Below are positions 35,916 to 48,610 of a DNA stretch of 64,000 nucleotides, piece by piece; the first letter of the stretch is position 1; each line of letters begins with the position of its first letter. The stretch comes from Arthrinium phaeospermum (taxonomy: Eukaryota > Ascomycota > Sordariomycetes > Amphisphaeriales > Apiosporaceae): positions 2,790,001 to 2,854,000 of the forward strand of contig QYRS01000008.1 of the NCBI GenBank assembly GCA_006503535.1. The letters are read 5' to 3'. The notes below the pieces were generated by a model, which made no database searches, had not been told where the DNA came from, and was given only the letters and a program-made list of their open reading frames with translations. The translations under genes and the position numbers were made by a program.

Positions 35916-38900
35916 AACGTATACGATTACTTCGTCGTAAAATATCGTAAAAAATCGTGTTATTCCTTAATTTTTATGTTTCAAAATAGCCTCGGATGTA
36001 CCCCCTACCTAAATATGGCCTGTCGATACTTCATTTGAACCCGAAACGATGCCCGTGAATTAACAAACTTACAGGGGTAAAACTGTAAGACGCGTCCATG
36101 CTGACAAACCCGCAAATATGTCTCAGGAACTCGGCACCGTTCACCCAGACGCTCGTCACCCTACTAACTATCGGCCGCCGGATGATCTTGGGTGATTGGT
36201 GTGGACAATACAGGAGAAGAAAACTGTGTATTTATTAGTAGGTGACATGTTGAAATGAACCGTAAGTACGGCTGTCGGGCGGTGCACAGTACACGGCAAT
36301 CTTGAGGTTCTCGCGAAGTACGTTTATCCCCACAGACGCCCTCGGGCACGATGTTGCGCAGCCAGCTAGCAACTAGCCAGCCAGCCAGCTAGGGCGGTGG
36401 ATAATTTCGGAAACTACAGAGATGGGATGGAACATGGGCCCATGCTTGCTGATAACCCGGTCTCTGGGGATCGACGCTCAACACTTCTGGATTGGGAAAC
36501 ATAACCAAACGAGCGCGCGCAGTGGAGCTTGTCCAAAAATTTAGAATCCCGCTTATTAGAGCAGATATGGCAGGGGTTCCAAAGTTGCAAAGTCGACCAA
36601 CCTAGAGCCCTTCTGGACATTCATCGACAGACGACAATGCGTGTGCTTAGGCTGCTATGGAGTTTTCGCAGCTAGCAAGCAGCACACACAGCAGCAGATC
36701 CCTGGGACGGTTTGGTTTTATTTTAGGCCGCGCTGCCGCGACAAGCCCTCCGCCCTCTGCGCCCTCGCAGCAGCAGGTTTTTATCGCGCATGGGGAAATG
36801 CTCCTACATACACCCAGCCTACGTGCGTACTGGTAGAGGGATCACCATGCCGTACCTGAGGATCATTCACCCGGGCTCCGAACCCGCCGGCAGGGGAAAT
36901 GCCAGTTGGATCGCGAGCTCGGGTGATCTTCGTCCTTTTGATTTGACACGCGGCTTTTCATCGAGATATGAGATATCGTCTCGTGTAACTAACTCCCTCG
37001 TCGATATTCACGCCGAACGAGTCTTTTTTATTCATTTTTTTTTTCTCGCATCGCTAAAAAGGCGCACACTGTACTGTACCGGCTGTATGAAACAGAGATG
37101 CATTCTTCCCCGACAAAGTCCAAAACCCCCGCGATTCGGTGCCTCACTCGGTGCCTCCCTCTCCTTCTCCATGGGCAACATGAAAAATGTCGGCAGCGGA
37201 GCCCTTCCCGTGGGACCACGAAACTAGCTTTTCTGCATCGTTTCGCATGGCGGAGACGGTGGGCTCTCTTCTCACATTGGCGGACCATTATTAAGATACC
37301 ACGTAGATAGATGGGATCCATCAAGAAGATGATATCACCACGGTAGTTGAGAGGGACCACAGTTGACAGTCATCGTCGATTTCCCACGAAGCTTATAACA
37401 CTTGATACGTCGCAGGTGTTTGGGCGTCGCTCCCCTGGGATTTGATCCATAGTCCTAAGAAAAGCATACATACACACGTACACTGGCGGTCAAGGACTGT
37501 TCACGATCACGATAGCGCAGTTTGTTCCCGGTTTCTTGTTACTAGGAGGAAATAAAGAGAGAAAAAGTAGAAGAAAGCCCTCGATCTAGTATTCACGGTA
37601 AGGTCCTGCAAAGAAAAAGAAAAAAAATCTCTTACAATGAGGAAGACTTTCCCTCGTCTGCCTGGCGGGAATCCTTCATTTCCTTCCTTCGGCTCCTAAA
37701 TTAGACACCAATGCCGTCTCGGAATAGCCTCTTCTTTTTTGCATGCTGCTGCGAAATGAGGGAAAGAATGTAGAGAAAACGTTGCCCAATTCCCACAAGT
37801 CCGGCGGCGGTGACGTCATGACGGGCTCCGCCGACCGGCGACAACCATCGGGCATTTCGCATCAGATCGAGCAAAGTCGAGGCTTCTGGGGCGTCGTCCA
37901 CCAACCACAGGCACGGGAATGGAATGGGGTTTCTGGCAGGAAGGGCCACAATGGGGCCCCGGGCTCACAGGCAGGAGCAGGAGCCCCAGGAGAGGGGCCC
38001 CCCGAGAGAAGTAATAAGCGAACAGGGCCTGGGTTAGCTCCCTTCAGCTTACCCACAGGCAGGTTTAACAAGTGCCCCTCAGCCCTCCGGGGCGCTAAAG
38101 CCAATACCTTCTAGGTAATGGCCTGTCAGGTTGACGGGCTGGGGTATTATGGAAGATGGACCAGATCCTCTCATTCGTCGTCGGAGGGAGTTGGTACATG
38201 CGAAAGGGAGAGCGTTGTCGCAACCCAGGCAGTTGGTTATTCACTCTTGAGCATGCTGGGAAAGTGTAAATTCCATGCTACTGCTTCGAGGCACATCCCG
38301 ACTTTCGGATGTTGCTGGCTTGCTCGCCCGCTCTATATCGCGCAATGCTCGCTTTCAAGTGAAGTCAAGGCGGAAGAAATGGCGCACGTAGAACAATCTC
38401 TGAATGACCGAATCATTCGCAGTGTGTGCGGTGTGAGATAGATTCTCAACAATTTGAGGTTACGTCTGACTACATACTTGCTTACTTTCGCTTGCCGGAT
38501 TCCGTGATAACTTGGAAGAAGGTAGGTCCGCTCGCTCCGTGTTGAGGCTGCTTACCTGCCTTGCTTACGGGAAATTTGATTCGTCTCACGCTTGCCTTGG
38601 CTTAATGATCTTCCTGTTTCCAAATACAGGGAGGAGGCTATCGTGGCGGGCGCGTCGCTTGAGGGGCGTGGAATTGATGGAGAGAAACTGTGGCTTGTCA
38701 TCACGATCTGGCTCATCAAGCACGTTGTATGTTCAGTGGTTACTGGGGGCACAGTGCACGACTGCTGAACAGGTACAAGCTGATGGATCCAGAAAACGCC
38801 GCTGCGTTGCGCGTTTGGTGATACCGCAAATCTTGTTCCACGGCCCGCGACATTGGATTCGGTGCCATGGCAGAACCATGGTCGAGAAACTTTGCTCGTG

Positions 38901-39239
38901 GCTGGCTGACTCCTCCATCTGTTCAATGTTCCGTAATACTGCTGGTGGTTGCCACTGTTTGCCCCCAATTCAATTCAATTCGTGCAGTGCAGTGCGCCGC
39001 AGTGCAGTGGCCAGGCTAGCTGGCAGTTAGGTGTTAGGCCATGTGGTTTAGTTAGTGGGCACCTGCAATGTGTGTCTCAGTTGCAAGGCTTGGGGCTACA
39101 GAACAACACCACAGTATTTGTCTTTACCGACTACCAAAACCGTGGTTTGGAAGCGGCCTCGTGACCTGACGGCTGCATATCCCCTCAAGTTTAATATTTG
39201 ATATTAGGTTGATATTCCAAAGGATCGTCGGCGTACGTG

Positions 39240-39242
<3 letters not shown>
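35916..39242. other. Gene desert, part 2
   Basis: 35916-36120 is markedly AT-rich. The rest is mixed composition with no supported gene. Short repeats of AGCCAGCC lie near 36360-36390. Confidence 0.45.

Positions 39243-39273
<31 letters not shown>
39243..39273. repeat. T31 homopolymer
   Basis: Uninterrupted run of 31 T, the longest homopolymer in the window. Its true length is likely uncertain in any assembly. Confidence 0.9.
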
Positions 39274-39277
<4 letters not shown>

Positions 39278-39713
39278 GTATTCTCCAAACCCGAGGGAAG
39301 ATCGGAGGCTCGGCTGAGACGGCTTGCTCAATTCGGTCGGGCTGTGCAAAGCGAAGCTGATCAATCGCCATCGGCGCAACAACAACCCGACTTTCCAGTA
39401 ACCCCGTACACCACGCGCACATCACTGATGTGTGCTCACTTCTCTGTGGCTGCACGTCAACGCCATTCCTTTTTCACCTCTCCCTCCTGTATCTCTCAGA
39501 GGATGGTTGGTTCGGTTCTGGAACAAACCCCGTCAGCGCGCGAGACCGCAGCTTATCTCGGTCAGGTGACCCACTAGCCATGCACTCCTGCGCTTTTTGA
39601 GTTTGTGTGCTGACGGAGATGCCTCCAAGTCTCTTATGGCCCATCCCTATCAATATGTCTAGGTTTGGTATATGTGTACGCTGGCAAAACAAGCGGTGAG
39701 TTTGCGATGTTGC

Positions 39714-39715
<2 letters not shown>

Positions 39716-39743
<28 letters not shown>
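39716..39743. repeat. (GCT)9 microsatellite
   Basis: Nine GCT units plus one base, in non-coding sequence. Confidence 0.9.
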
Positions 39744-39744
<1 letters not shown>

Positions 39745-40085
39745 ATGCATAGACAATCCTTCCCACGGATGCTCGGGGGTTAGATTAACGAGTACAGAAG
39801 TCCGGGTACTGTAGCAGTTGCAGGCAAGGGAAATGGGTTTCCTCACCCCGCATTGGCCCTGCCTTGCCTAGAGCTTGTTGCTACTGCTGCTAATCCCAGG
39901 ATTTGCCGAAACTAACGCACTCGGGCAGCCCTCTCTCCTATTTGACAGAGTCTCTCGATGAGACGGGACCCATGTTGATCGCTGCTTGGGGCCTCCAAGG
40001 TGTGTTCTGGGCCTGACGAACGGCAGTTGTCTATTTGTTAAGGATCTGCACGTATACTCCAACGACATGCCAAAGGCTGAGGGTT

Positions 40086-40589
40086 CTATAACCATGGTAT
40101 CGGTTCAAGTCTAGCCCAACACGAGATGCCTAGCCGCATCACTCTGCAGGTGAGATGAGCTGAATCACGGGCGCCAGTGCAAGATGCACGTCGAGAAGGA
40201 TCATGAATATGGAGTCGCACGCTTGTTGTCGTTCCGCCCCTAGCGCTGTGCGACTGCCCGCAAGGTCGATATGCCCGTGACGGAGCTGATACTAACCGGT
40301 GTTGCTTGCGAACGTCATCTGGAGGAGGCTGGGTTTCGCTGAAATCTGTTTTCAGAACGGGAGAGACCACCTCGTTCATGTCGTGCTACCATGCAGTCCT
40401 CCTCTGAAATCCGGGGTGCATCTGGGGTATTCGCGACCGAGACTCCTCATCTGATGCGTCGCTGGTGGATTCACTGGCACTTGGAGACGCAGACCTTCTT
40501 TTCCAAGGTGTTCCTCCAGCAGACAAGACGCTGTGGGACCGGTGCTGCACGCTGTACGCGACTTTGCGCAGGTTGAAGTTGCTACTCAT
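40086..40589 (-). other. Gene-like fragment interrupted by one TAG stop (unidentified)
   Basis: Two adjacent minus-strand frames are in the same phase and separated only by a TAG at 40388-40386. The first begins MSSNFNLRKVAYSVQHRSHS at 40589 and has a Ser/Glu/Asp-rich stretch. The second continues MNEVVSPVLKTDFSETQ from 40379, and a possible donor GTTAGT follows near 40288. The composition looks more protein-like than the surrounding noise, and a CAG-to-TAG change would explain the stop. I cannot assign a family. The start codon sits inside the 97-bp tandem duplication. Confidence 0.25.
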
Positions 40590-40764
40590 GCAAGCCTGCA
40601 GACCTAGCCATTCTTTTTTAGGGGTGCTGCTACTGTAGGAGGATGCGCGAGGATGCGTGAGGTGGCTAGTTGAAGTTGCTACTCATGCAAGCCTGCAGAC
40701 CTAGCCATTTTTTTAGGGGTGCTGCTACTGTAGGAGGATGCGCGAGGATGCGTGAGGTGGCTAG
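40572..40764. repeat. Tandem duplication (97 + 96 bp)
   Basis: Copy 1 (40572-40668) and copy 2 (40669-40764) run from GTTGAAGTTGCTACTCATGC to GAGGTGGCTAG and differ only in the T-run (CCATTCTTTTTTA against CCATTTTTTTA). The unit itself contains two near-repeats of GGATGCG. Confidence 0.94.
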
Positions 40765-43700
40765 CTCGATGCACCCCAGATCAAACCACCCTCAGCCAAA
40801 AAACCAGCCCAATGGGTGTCGAATGACGACACGGCATGGTAATACTGAGACTGGCGGGAAACCAGCTCTCAGCTCTCTCACTTCAATGGAGGGGTTCACC
40901 ACACTTGTCGCGCGAAGCTACTACACCGGTCACAGGCTAAAGCATGGCAAAGCAAAGCAGTGGTGGTGCACAGGTCGAGGCAGCTAGCTCTTCACTCCTT
41001 TCGACTTCACCCATATTGCGGCTGCTGTGTTTCAGAGATTCGACCGGTATCTGACGCCGTGGAACCTCTGCAATTTCCTTGGAGTTATTGGCGGCCAAGC
41101 TGTCAGCTCCAACTGTCTGCTGCACCTTAGCCCCAGTCTGTCTGCTTGGCTCACCGAGACCATGCCCATATTGAGTATGTAGCTACATATCTACTCAGCT
41201 ATCTACTGCGGGCCACATTTCGCATGGCGCATACGCATTGCGCAGGCTGTAGACATCCCGTCAGGCTAGTTGGCTTACGAACTGATGGAGGATCGACGCG
41301 ATACAGAAGCCTAGAAACACTATTGTTTATGGGAGCAATCAGGAATAGGTATCATGGAGTGATACAATGCGGCTGCCCGGCTAGCCGTCTTGAGCAATGC
41401 GGAGCCGGCCACACCCAGCCAGCCGGATAGCCATGTGCGGAGAAGTGGTGCCATCAAAACAATGAGCGGGACCCTCCCCAGAGCCCAGTCCGCCGCACGT
41501 TCCCGGTTTTTTTTTCCTCTTGACGAACACGCTGTCAAACATATGATCTCTCGAGCAGTCTCATGTTGCTTTCCCTTGCCTCGGTTTAAGCATCGCTGTC
41601 CACAAGTATGACGACGGCGATGACGATGTTGGGCACTGCCGGCCACGAGGCAAGATGGGAGGCGATACGAAGGTCCGAGAATCCCGAAGGGCACGGCGAG
41701 GGATGTCGTCCCGTGCCTGCTCTTTAGTCATTCGGGGTATCACAAGACGGCTTCATAGCGCGCGGGTTTAGCCGCGCCTTTTTTATTGCCCGTTGATGGC
41801 AAGATGGGTGAGTTGGAGACTGCCTCCAAGGGACCCTTCGGCAGTCTTAAGACTTTCGCTCTTCGAACCGAGTCAACCGCGGTATTCACACCAGTCAGAT
41901 GTCACAGTTTGGCATATGGTATGTGACTACCGCCAACGTACGGTTGATGGAGGACAGCAGTGATGATTGACGAATGAATTATCTACGTACGTCAATCAAC
42001 ACGCAATGTAGGCCCCGAAGCGCCCGTCGCACAACGTAGTAGAGGACCCTGAAATACACAATATCGGGTTTTCATGTTCGAGGGCACAGGCAGCCGGCCA
42101 GCTTGGATCATACGATGGGCAGGCCGCGACTTATTTGCAGATGGCCATGCAAGCCAAGGACAAGGATCCCGCATCTTCTGCCCTCCCCAAAAAGCAATAC
42201 GGCGACGCCATTGGCTGCCACCCGCCTGCACCGTTATCTCTGGTGCACCCCTCCTTCTGCGCCTCCCCAAACAAAACATGTGAGAAGCCTGCTTTTCCCA
42301 CCGTCCATCAAACACAGACGCACCCAGCAATGCGCGGCAGGAAGGAGTGGCTGCCACTGCACGCCATTTATTACAGTAATCAAGAAGCAGAAGACTCAAT
42401 TTTGGCAATCCTCCGCATTTCAATGCACACTCCTGATTGCCAAAGGAGGGGTAGCTATCTACATAGGTGTACTGGCTGGGGAAAGGAGGGGGGCAGGAGG
42501 CAAAGAGAGCTTTCGAGCTTTCGAGCTGTGCCTGATCAGCATCACCACTACAGCCACTCACTACCACCACCAGCCATGGCATGACATAAGGATCTTCAAG
42601 GTAAACAGACAATCATTCGAGGAGGATGGGGGATGAGGCAAGTGGCAATAACGAACAAGGCGGATTGATGATCTCATCTCGCAACAGATTGGCGAGCTGT
42701 CGCAGAGAGGAGAAAGATCTCGTGCTTTCGTCATTGCGCTTCGCCTCGCCTCGCCCGAAGGAAGATCAGTGAGTCAGTTGTGGATGCTGGCAACAGGCGA
42801 TTGTTTGATCTCGAGATCAACGGCGGTGCAATGTCTACAACTTGATACATAAATCTTGCTCCATTGTGTTGCCTCTTTGCTCGCTTCGGGCTTCGGAGCC
42901 GAGCACTGTATGGTTTCCAGTGATTCTTGACCGATGCATATGATATCAGGATAGATGGTGTGCTGCAGCTTCCTTCGCAAGCAGCCTTCGCGGTTCCGTC
43001 GTAGCCATCTTGGAGTAGGAGCAGGATGAGGCACGGCAGATAGAGTGGAAAAAGGGAGCTGCGGCATCGCATCATGAGGTTGTGGCGAGACGCGACCCAA
43101 CTCCGGAGAAAAGGGGGACCTCGCAGGGCTTTTCGAGTCCCTATCCGTTTTCGCGTGCGTATTTTGACGTTATGCCAATGCTGGAGCAGTCCCACTGCCG
43201 GGAATGCCGTCTTCGCGGTTCGGTTTAAGGTGAAGGCAGGCTATCTCTGATGTGGTAATACTGAGTTTGACCAGAATGAACACATGGAAAACACAGTACG
43301 CCGGACTTTACGGGTACATCGCCTTACTTTGCGTCCATCAGCCCATTATCGGCGCTTCCAATTGCCTCAATCCCTTACAGTGCATATTCGGTGAAGCGGA
43401 TACAAGGCAACGGGATCAGCGTTGCTGAATTGCCCATCCCAAATCCTTCTCGTTAATGTGCAAGTGGTAAGTGGTGGTGGTTGGCATTACTACTTGTAGT
43501 ACCACTGCTACCCTACGGGGATACGAAATGCAATGCAGGCGAGTCCCCTAAGGTTACATGAAAGCCCACAAATTTATATTCTGTCAGTCGCTTACACAGT
43601 TCAACCCCTCCCCAGCAATTCTACCCCCGAACAGTACCCCGAATATGTGTAGGCTGGGCTCTCCGGGGTAATATGTACGCCCATGATTTAAGTATCTATT

Positions 43701-46700
43701 TAGGTGGAGAAAACAATTACCCCAAGGGGAGGAAAGGGACCAGACTGTTCCTTTTTCTGCTCGTCCGCCTCCTCCTACGACTACTTCTTGCATCCTGTTT
43801 TCTTTTTCTGCCCTCCTCACATTGTTTCGTCTCGTGTGGGTGCTGCAATATGCAAGACAGCTCTCTCTCCGCCTTTTCTCCGTGCCGTGTCTGGAGAAGG
43901 CCGAGATTAGCTCGCCGAGACTCCGATAAGCAATCCACTTCACGGGCTTAATCCAAGACAACAATAACAACGACAACAGCTGTGGTGGATCCCCTCGCTG
44001 TTAGTTAATGTGTCAAAACATATACCGGTTGATTGATGGGATGCATGTGCAAATGGGGCCAAGTAGGTATCATGTCTATGTACTGTAGTTCATGACGACG
44101 TGGAACACCAACATGCATTGCTCTGTCTGCAATTTTTGCTTTGGTCTAATATGGGAATAAGAGTCCCAGCCTCCTACACGGAGATAGTATGCGCTGCGAG
44201 TGCAGCAAACAGAGCAACGCGACCGCGCGCCCCCCCTCTCCCCTAGCAGCTATAAGTCTATCTCGGCCGACAAGGTGGTGGTTCGTTGGTTGGTTGGGAT
44301 CGGAAAAGCGGCCAAAGGCCAATGAGGGGTGCCAGACACCCACCATCGATCTAGGCTTGGCAGTAGGCATGCCGGAGGTTAGGTAGGTAGGGGGGGGGGG
44401 GGGGGGGGGTAAGTGGATGCGAGGGGGCGGCATGCAGCACGTTTCAAGAGGGCGATGGCATAATGAGGAGAAGTTCATGACTTCTATTTCTGGTTCCATC
44501 AGGTGTAGTCGAAATTGGATTTTATCTCGAATGTTTAGTGCGCGGGCTTTTGGTGGTCTACAGAACTGCATTTATCAGATGAAGGGTGCAAGTTTGTTGT
44601 TGATCTCGGACCTTGGCTCGGTGTGCGGTCGGGCATGAGCAAAGTGGTGTCGGCCGTGAGATCCACCCTCCGATCCCGTGCGAAACCCGAAGAGTATGCG
44701 TGCGTGTGTGTGTGATAGAATGGGAAATGGGGACATAATGTGTGCCTCTCCTCTGCTGAACATCACCGCCATGACGATGGATGACGGAGAGCCTTGGCAT
44801 TTTCTTTCGAGAGACCGGCCGTGGCAATCACAAGCTTCGCCCTCCAGATTGCTATTCGTTCTCTTCTTCTTACTAGCCTTGCAGCTTCTACTTGGACCCC
44901 TCCTCCTCCTGCCTCCCCCTCTCTCCACGAAATTCCACTCACCCCTAGACAGCCCCGTCTCTTACTATTCTCGACCTGAGCCAACAGAGCCAAGGCTCTC
45001 GACGTATGGGGTGCCGCATACGCCACACAATCTAAAAGGCGGGGTCTTCTGGGCTTACAGCCAACGGCTTTTGAATGTTTGGTGGTGGTGGTGGTGTCCG
45101 TCGAAAAAAGTGTGTGTGTAAACAGTACTGTAAGTGTGGGTGTGGTGGTCTCGATTCAGGCCGAACCCCGGCCGCCATAAGGTTTGGCCAGCGCTGGTCG
45201 ATCAATGGACCCTGCATATCGATCAACATCAACAATCTCCCAATCGAATGGTTGGTCGTCGCCGGCCGCTCCAACGCTCGTATGAAAATCCGGGCATATG
45301 CACATTGCAGATCAGATGCAGAAAAAGGGGGTGTGTGGTATGGTAACGTATGGCATGTGTGCGATTCGCGAACCGCTACCAGACGCCGGTCATCGTCCCA
45401 AGTATCTAATTGTAGCAACGGAGGCCCGACGGACAGAGTAGCGAAACAGACAGACAGACAGATAGACAGGAACTGCTTGCACTGTGACGACGTTACGCCA
45501 ATAGGTTCTGGACTCGCTACATCTAGCCCAGCCTTTACCCCGAGATTCGCTAAACAGATCATCGGTCAAGCAGCTGCAGCTAGCTGGCCAGATGGACGAG
45601 CTTGGGTCGGGATCGCCCTCATTTTCTGACGCACATACACGAGGCAATAGTTGATATGCGGCGAACATCTTTCAGCTACAGGCCTGGCACCCTGGTGTCT
45701 GCTGTGGTCTAGTCTCCATGCACCTGGAAGACTGGATCGACACGGGACTAGTTCAGCGGGACTAGGCCAGACGAAGACGGCCTGAGGAAGTTGTAGTATA
45801 CTTCTTACTGCCTCACAGTGTCCGCTAACTATGCGATACATGCGCTCATTTCGAGCCTCATGAATGAGGCCCGGTATGGACACCACTCCCCCTCTCACCG
45901 GTCAAGGCCCCTGTCGGCTTGGCTTCAGTAAGCTCTCGGGCTGGCGAGGCGGCTCTCCTGTTAGCTTCGAATGCCGTTGCCGAGAGGGTGTGGTGGCGGG
46001 TCGTCGCTCGTTTGCTTGGCTTCCTCACAAAGCCTATGTGGTTTCGGGAAGGATATTCCGATCAGAGACACCTATTGCTCCTCCGTCCCTATCATGTCGT
46101 TCCTTCCCTCCGCAAGTTGCCTGGCAAGGCGAAGACACACTGAGTGGAAGCGTGGCTTCGGGGGAGTGGGTTCAGCCGTAATCACGAGACCTGCTGTCCC
46201 GTGACCGATGTTGTCTGTCCGCGTTGTCGACTACGCTGCTTGGCGCGTTGCCAGCTGTCTTTTGTCTTGTCACAAGATCCGTCCAGGTGAGCGTTTCGCT
46301 GTCAGCCCCAAGGCGTTACGCTAGCTAGCCTGATAGGTTGGGCTAGGTTGTCTCGACTGCTCGATTTCCGTGGTTCTACATAGCGACAGTACAGTAACTA
46401 GTATTAAGTCTGTGCGGTGCTGTTAGATCCGGGGACTGGAGGGCAGATTAGTTAGTTCGGCGCTCCTTCTTACAGTACAGTACATTCCTCTCGAGAGACG
46501 GAGACGGGAAATGAATTACTGTAAATCCAGGAACGCCCCTTCCTAGTAGATTGATCGGCAAGAAGCCTCATTATCTAGTCATGCCGCACACACGGTGCAT
46601 CTGAAGGTTCATTCACCGCCTGCGAGTTGCAGCAGTGGCCGTGGAGATGGCCAAACAGACGGGACAAACACGACTAGACAATGATGCGCGTCGTGCCCGT

Positions 46701-48488
46701 CGCATGTGTCAGGCGGCGCGGCGGCCGGCGGTCAACAGATCATTGCATGGCATGGACTTGGGACGACGAGAGATGGGGGAGAGAGATGGCGCTACTGCGT
46801 TGATTTCTTAATCTCGCGTTCACGTATCCGGTAACTCTGACTGACTTGCTGTAGTTCAGACTGTTCAGTTGATTGCGAAAACCCTCAGCAGGCACATCCC
46901 CGATTAGGCTGGCGACTAACCCTTTTGGCCTCTGTCAGCCTCCCCCAGGGACACGCGGGCAAGCGGGCTGTTATGACTCGGCCCGTGTAGGTAGTCTCGA
47001 GAAATTTGCTCTCTACCCGGACGGGGGACATGAATCCTTCTCAATGCTCGGTGGCCTCTTAGCTGGTCAACCGGACAGGTGAACAGTCGACCAGCTAACG
47101 AATGACAGACACGTTGGGGAAAGGCTTACGCAACAGCAAGCCCCAGGGGTAAGTCAGTAATCGACGGAGTACGGAGGGGTCCGCGGGGACACGAGAGTCA
47201 CGACCCGGGGCCATGGAAATAGAGTTGGCGCTTGCAACGGTCCATCCAGTGACTAGGCTCCAGTTTCCGCTGTTTCCGGTGGACACTTCACGCCGAAAGC
47301 CTGCGAGGCTTTCCTCTTCCCGGTATAGCTCCGCTGGCGGGTCCCCCGGCCTTGGAGGTTAAGATGGCGCGATTACGCGGGCCAGACCCCTCTGTCGATC
47401 ATTTTTCCCTTTCTTGTCTGCCTGTCCTGAAGGGGAGAGGGTGGAAGGGTCGAGGGCTTGTTTCGGGAGACGTTGGACAATCGACAACCTGATCCCACTC
47501 CGTGCTTTACACTGTCTATGGTTACATGACAAGAAATGAGATAAGAAGGCGCCTTTACTGGGGGAGGCGGACTAGTTGCAGGGACCGGCTCCCCCGTGGA
47601 GACGGCTTGGAGGGGACAACCCTGCGAGCTACCACTGAGCACTGACTGCTAAGGCGAGGCAATACCTGCTAGATAGATGACAGATACAGGTTGTACATGC
47701 CAGTGTCAACCACACGGCGTGCAGAGCGTGTGTATTTCGGCACCTCTGACTGGTCCGTACAGAGATAGGTAACTGCGATCGACTACGGACGGCGTGGTGT
47801 GGTGGATGCGCCCTCCGTATCAGTGACGGCGATCCTGGCTGACTGGGGGCTCGATACGGTGGGCTCGATGTGATATTTTATCTGTGTCCCGGGGATAGTT
47901 GATCAGACCAACAAAACCCGGCACGCCGACGCCGGCGTCAGGGCATGTGCGATGCGAGAGAGTGGTGAGTGGTGCTGAGGAAGATACGGAGAAGCCAGGA
48001 AAACCTTATCTCCACGTCGTTAAATCTTAATATCCACGCACATTGCAAATTCAATGCATATTTGGTGGAGTAACTGCCGAACTCTAGATAAGGCTTCTTG
48101 CTCTTCTAGTCGTTTCAACCCCCTAATTCTAGGCGGTAAAAAGGGGGTCTGTAGGAAGATGATATCGGGGATTTCTTTTGCCAAAAATGTAATCATTACG
48201 AAACAACTCCAACATGATAAGAGATCCCAAGTTGGAGATCTTCGGAATTGACTTTGCACTTGCTTGCATCAGTACGCAAGTGGCCCCTGAGCTTGACTGC
48301 CGCGTCGCCGGCAGTCGTGGAAGAGGTTTTCTTCTTCACCCCCTTTTTTGCTGAATGTGTCCGCCAAATATAACATTATGACAGCTATATGCCTTCGAGG
48401 CGCCGTTGACTTTACTTAATATCCCTGAATTCCAAAAAAGGGATTGTTAATAAGGACTCATCACACACACGTGCCCATAATGTGAAGC
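40765..48488. other. Gene desert, part 3
   Basis: Nearly 8 kb without a supportable gene. Frames of up to 184 codons (42103-42636 and 45075-45629, plus) are antisense-symmetric or low complexity and match no family. A (CAGA)n stretch lies near 45448-45470. Confidence 0.45.
44390..44409. repeat. G20 homopolymer
   Basis: Uninterrupted run of 20 G preceded by GGTA units. Confidence 0.93.
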
Positions 48489-48494
48489 AAAAAA
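48489..48494 (-). terminator. Pol III terminator of tRNA-Thr
   Basis: Six T on the minus strand, four bases beyond the end of the mature tRNA. Confidence 0.8.
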
Positions 48495-48498
48495 GTGT

Positions 48499-48610
48499 TG
48501 CCCACTACTGGAATCGAACCAGTGATCTCATCATATCGTCGGTCGCGCCTTCCGGAGAATTGCAGCTTCCTATTTACTAGTGATGCGCTTTACCACTAAG
48601 CCAAGCGGGC
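48499..48610 (-). tRNA. tRNA-Thr(AGT) with a 40-nt intron
   Basis: Full cloverleaf on the minus strand. The acceptor GCCCGCT (48610-48604) pairs with AGTGGGC and discriminator A is at 48499. The D arm is GCTTAGTGGTAAAGC. The anticodon stem CATCA pairs with TGATG, and the loop CTAGTAA has T33 at 48579 and anticodon AGT at 48578-48576. The intron (48574-48535) sits after position 37, the canonical place for nuclear tRNA introns. The T arm is ACTGG-TTCGATT-CCAGT. Removing the intron leaves 72 nt. The tRNA reads ACN threonine codons, chiefly ACC/ACU after A34-to-inosine editing. This is the only certain gene in about 26 kb. Confidence 0.96.

Noticed and set aside
39716..39743. CTG/GCT repeats as coding polyglutamine or polyalanine
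   Set aside because: No supported reading frame passes through them.
42103..42636. Overlapping 149-206 codon frames on both strands
   Set aside because: All are open in parallel with no protein-like composition, as expected of chance frames.
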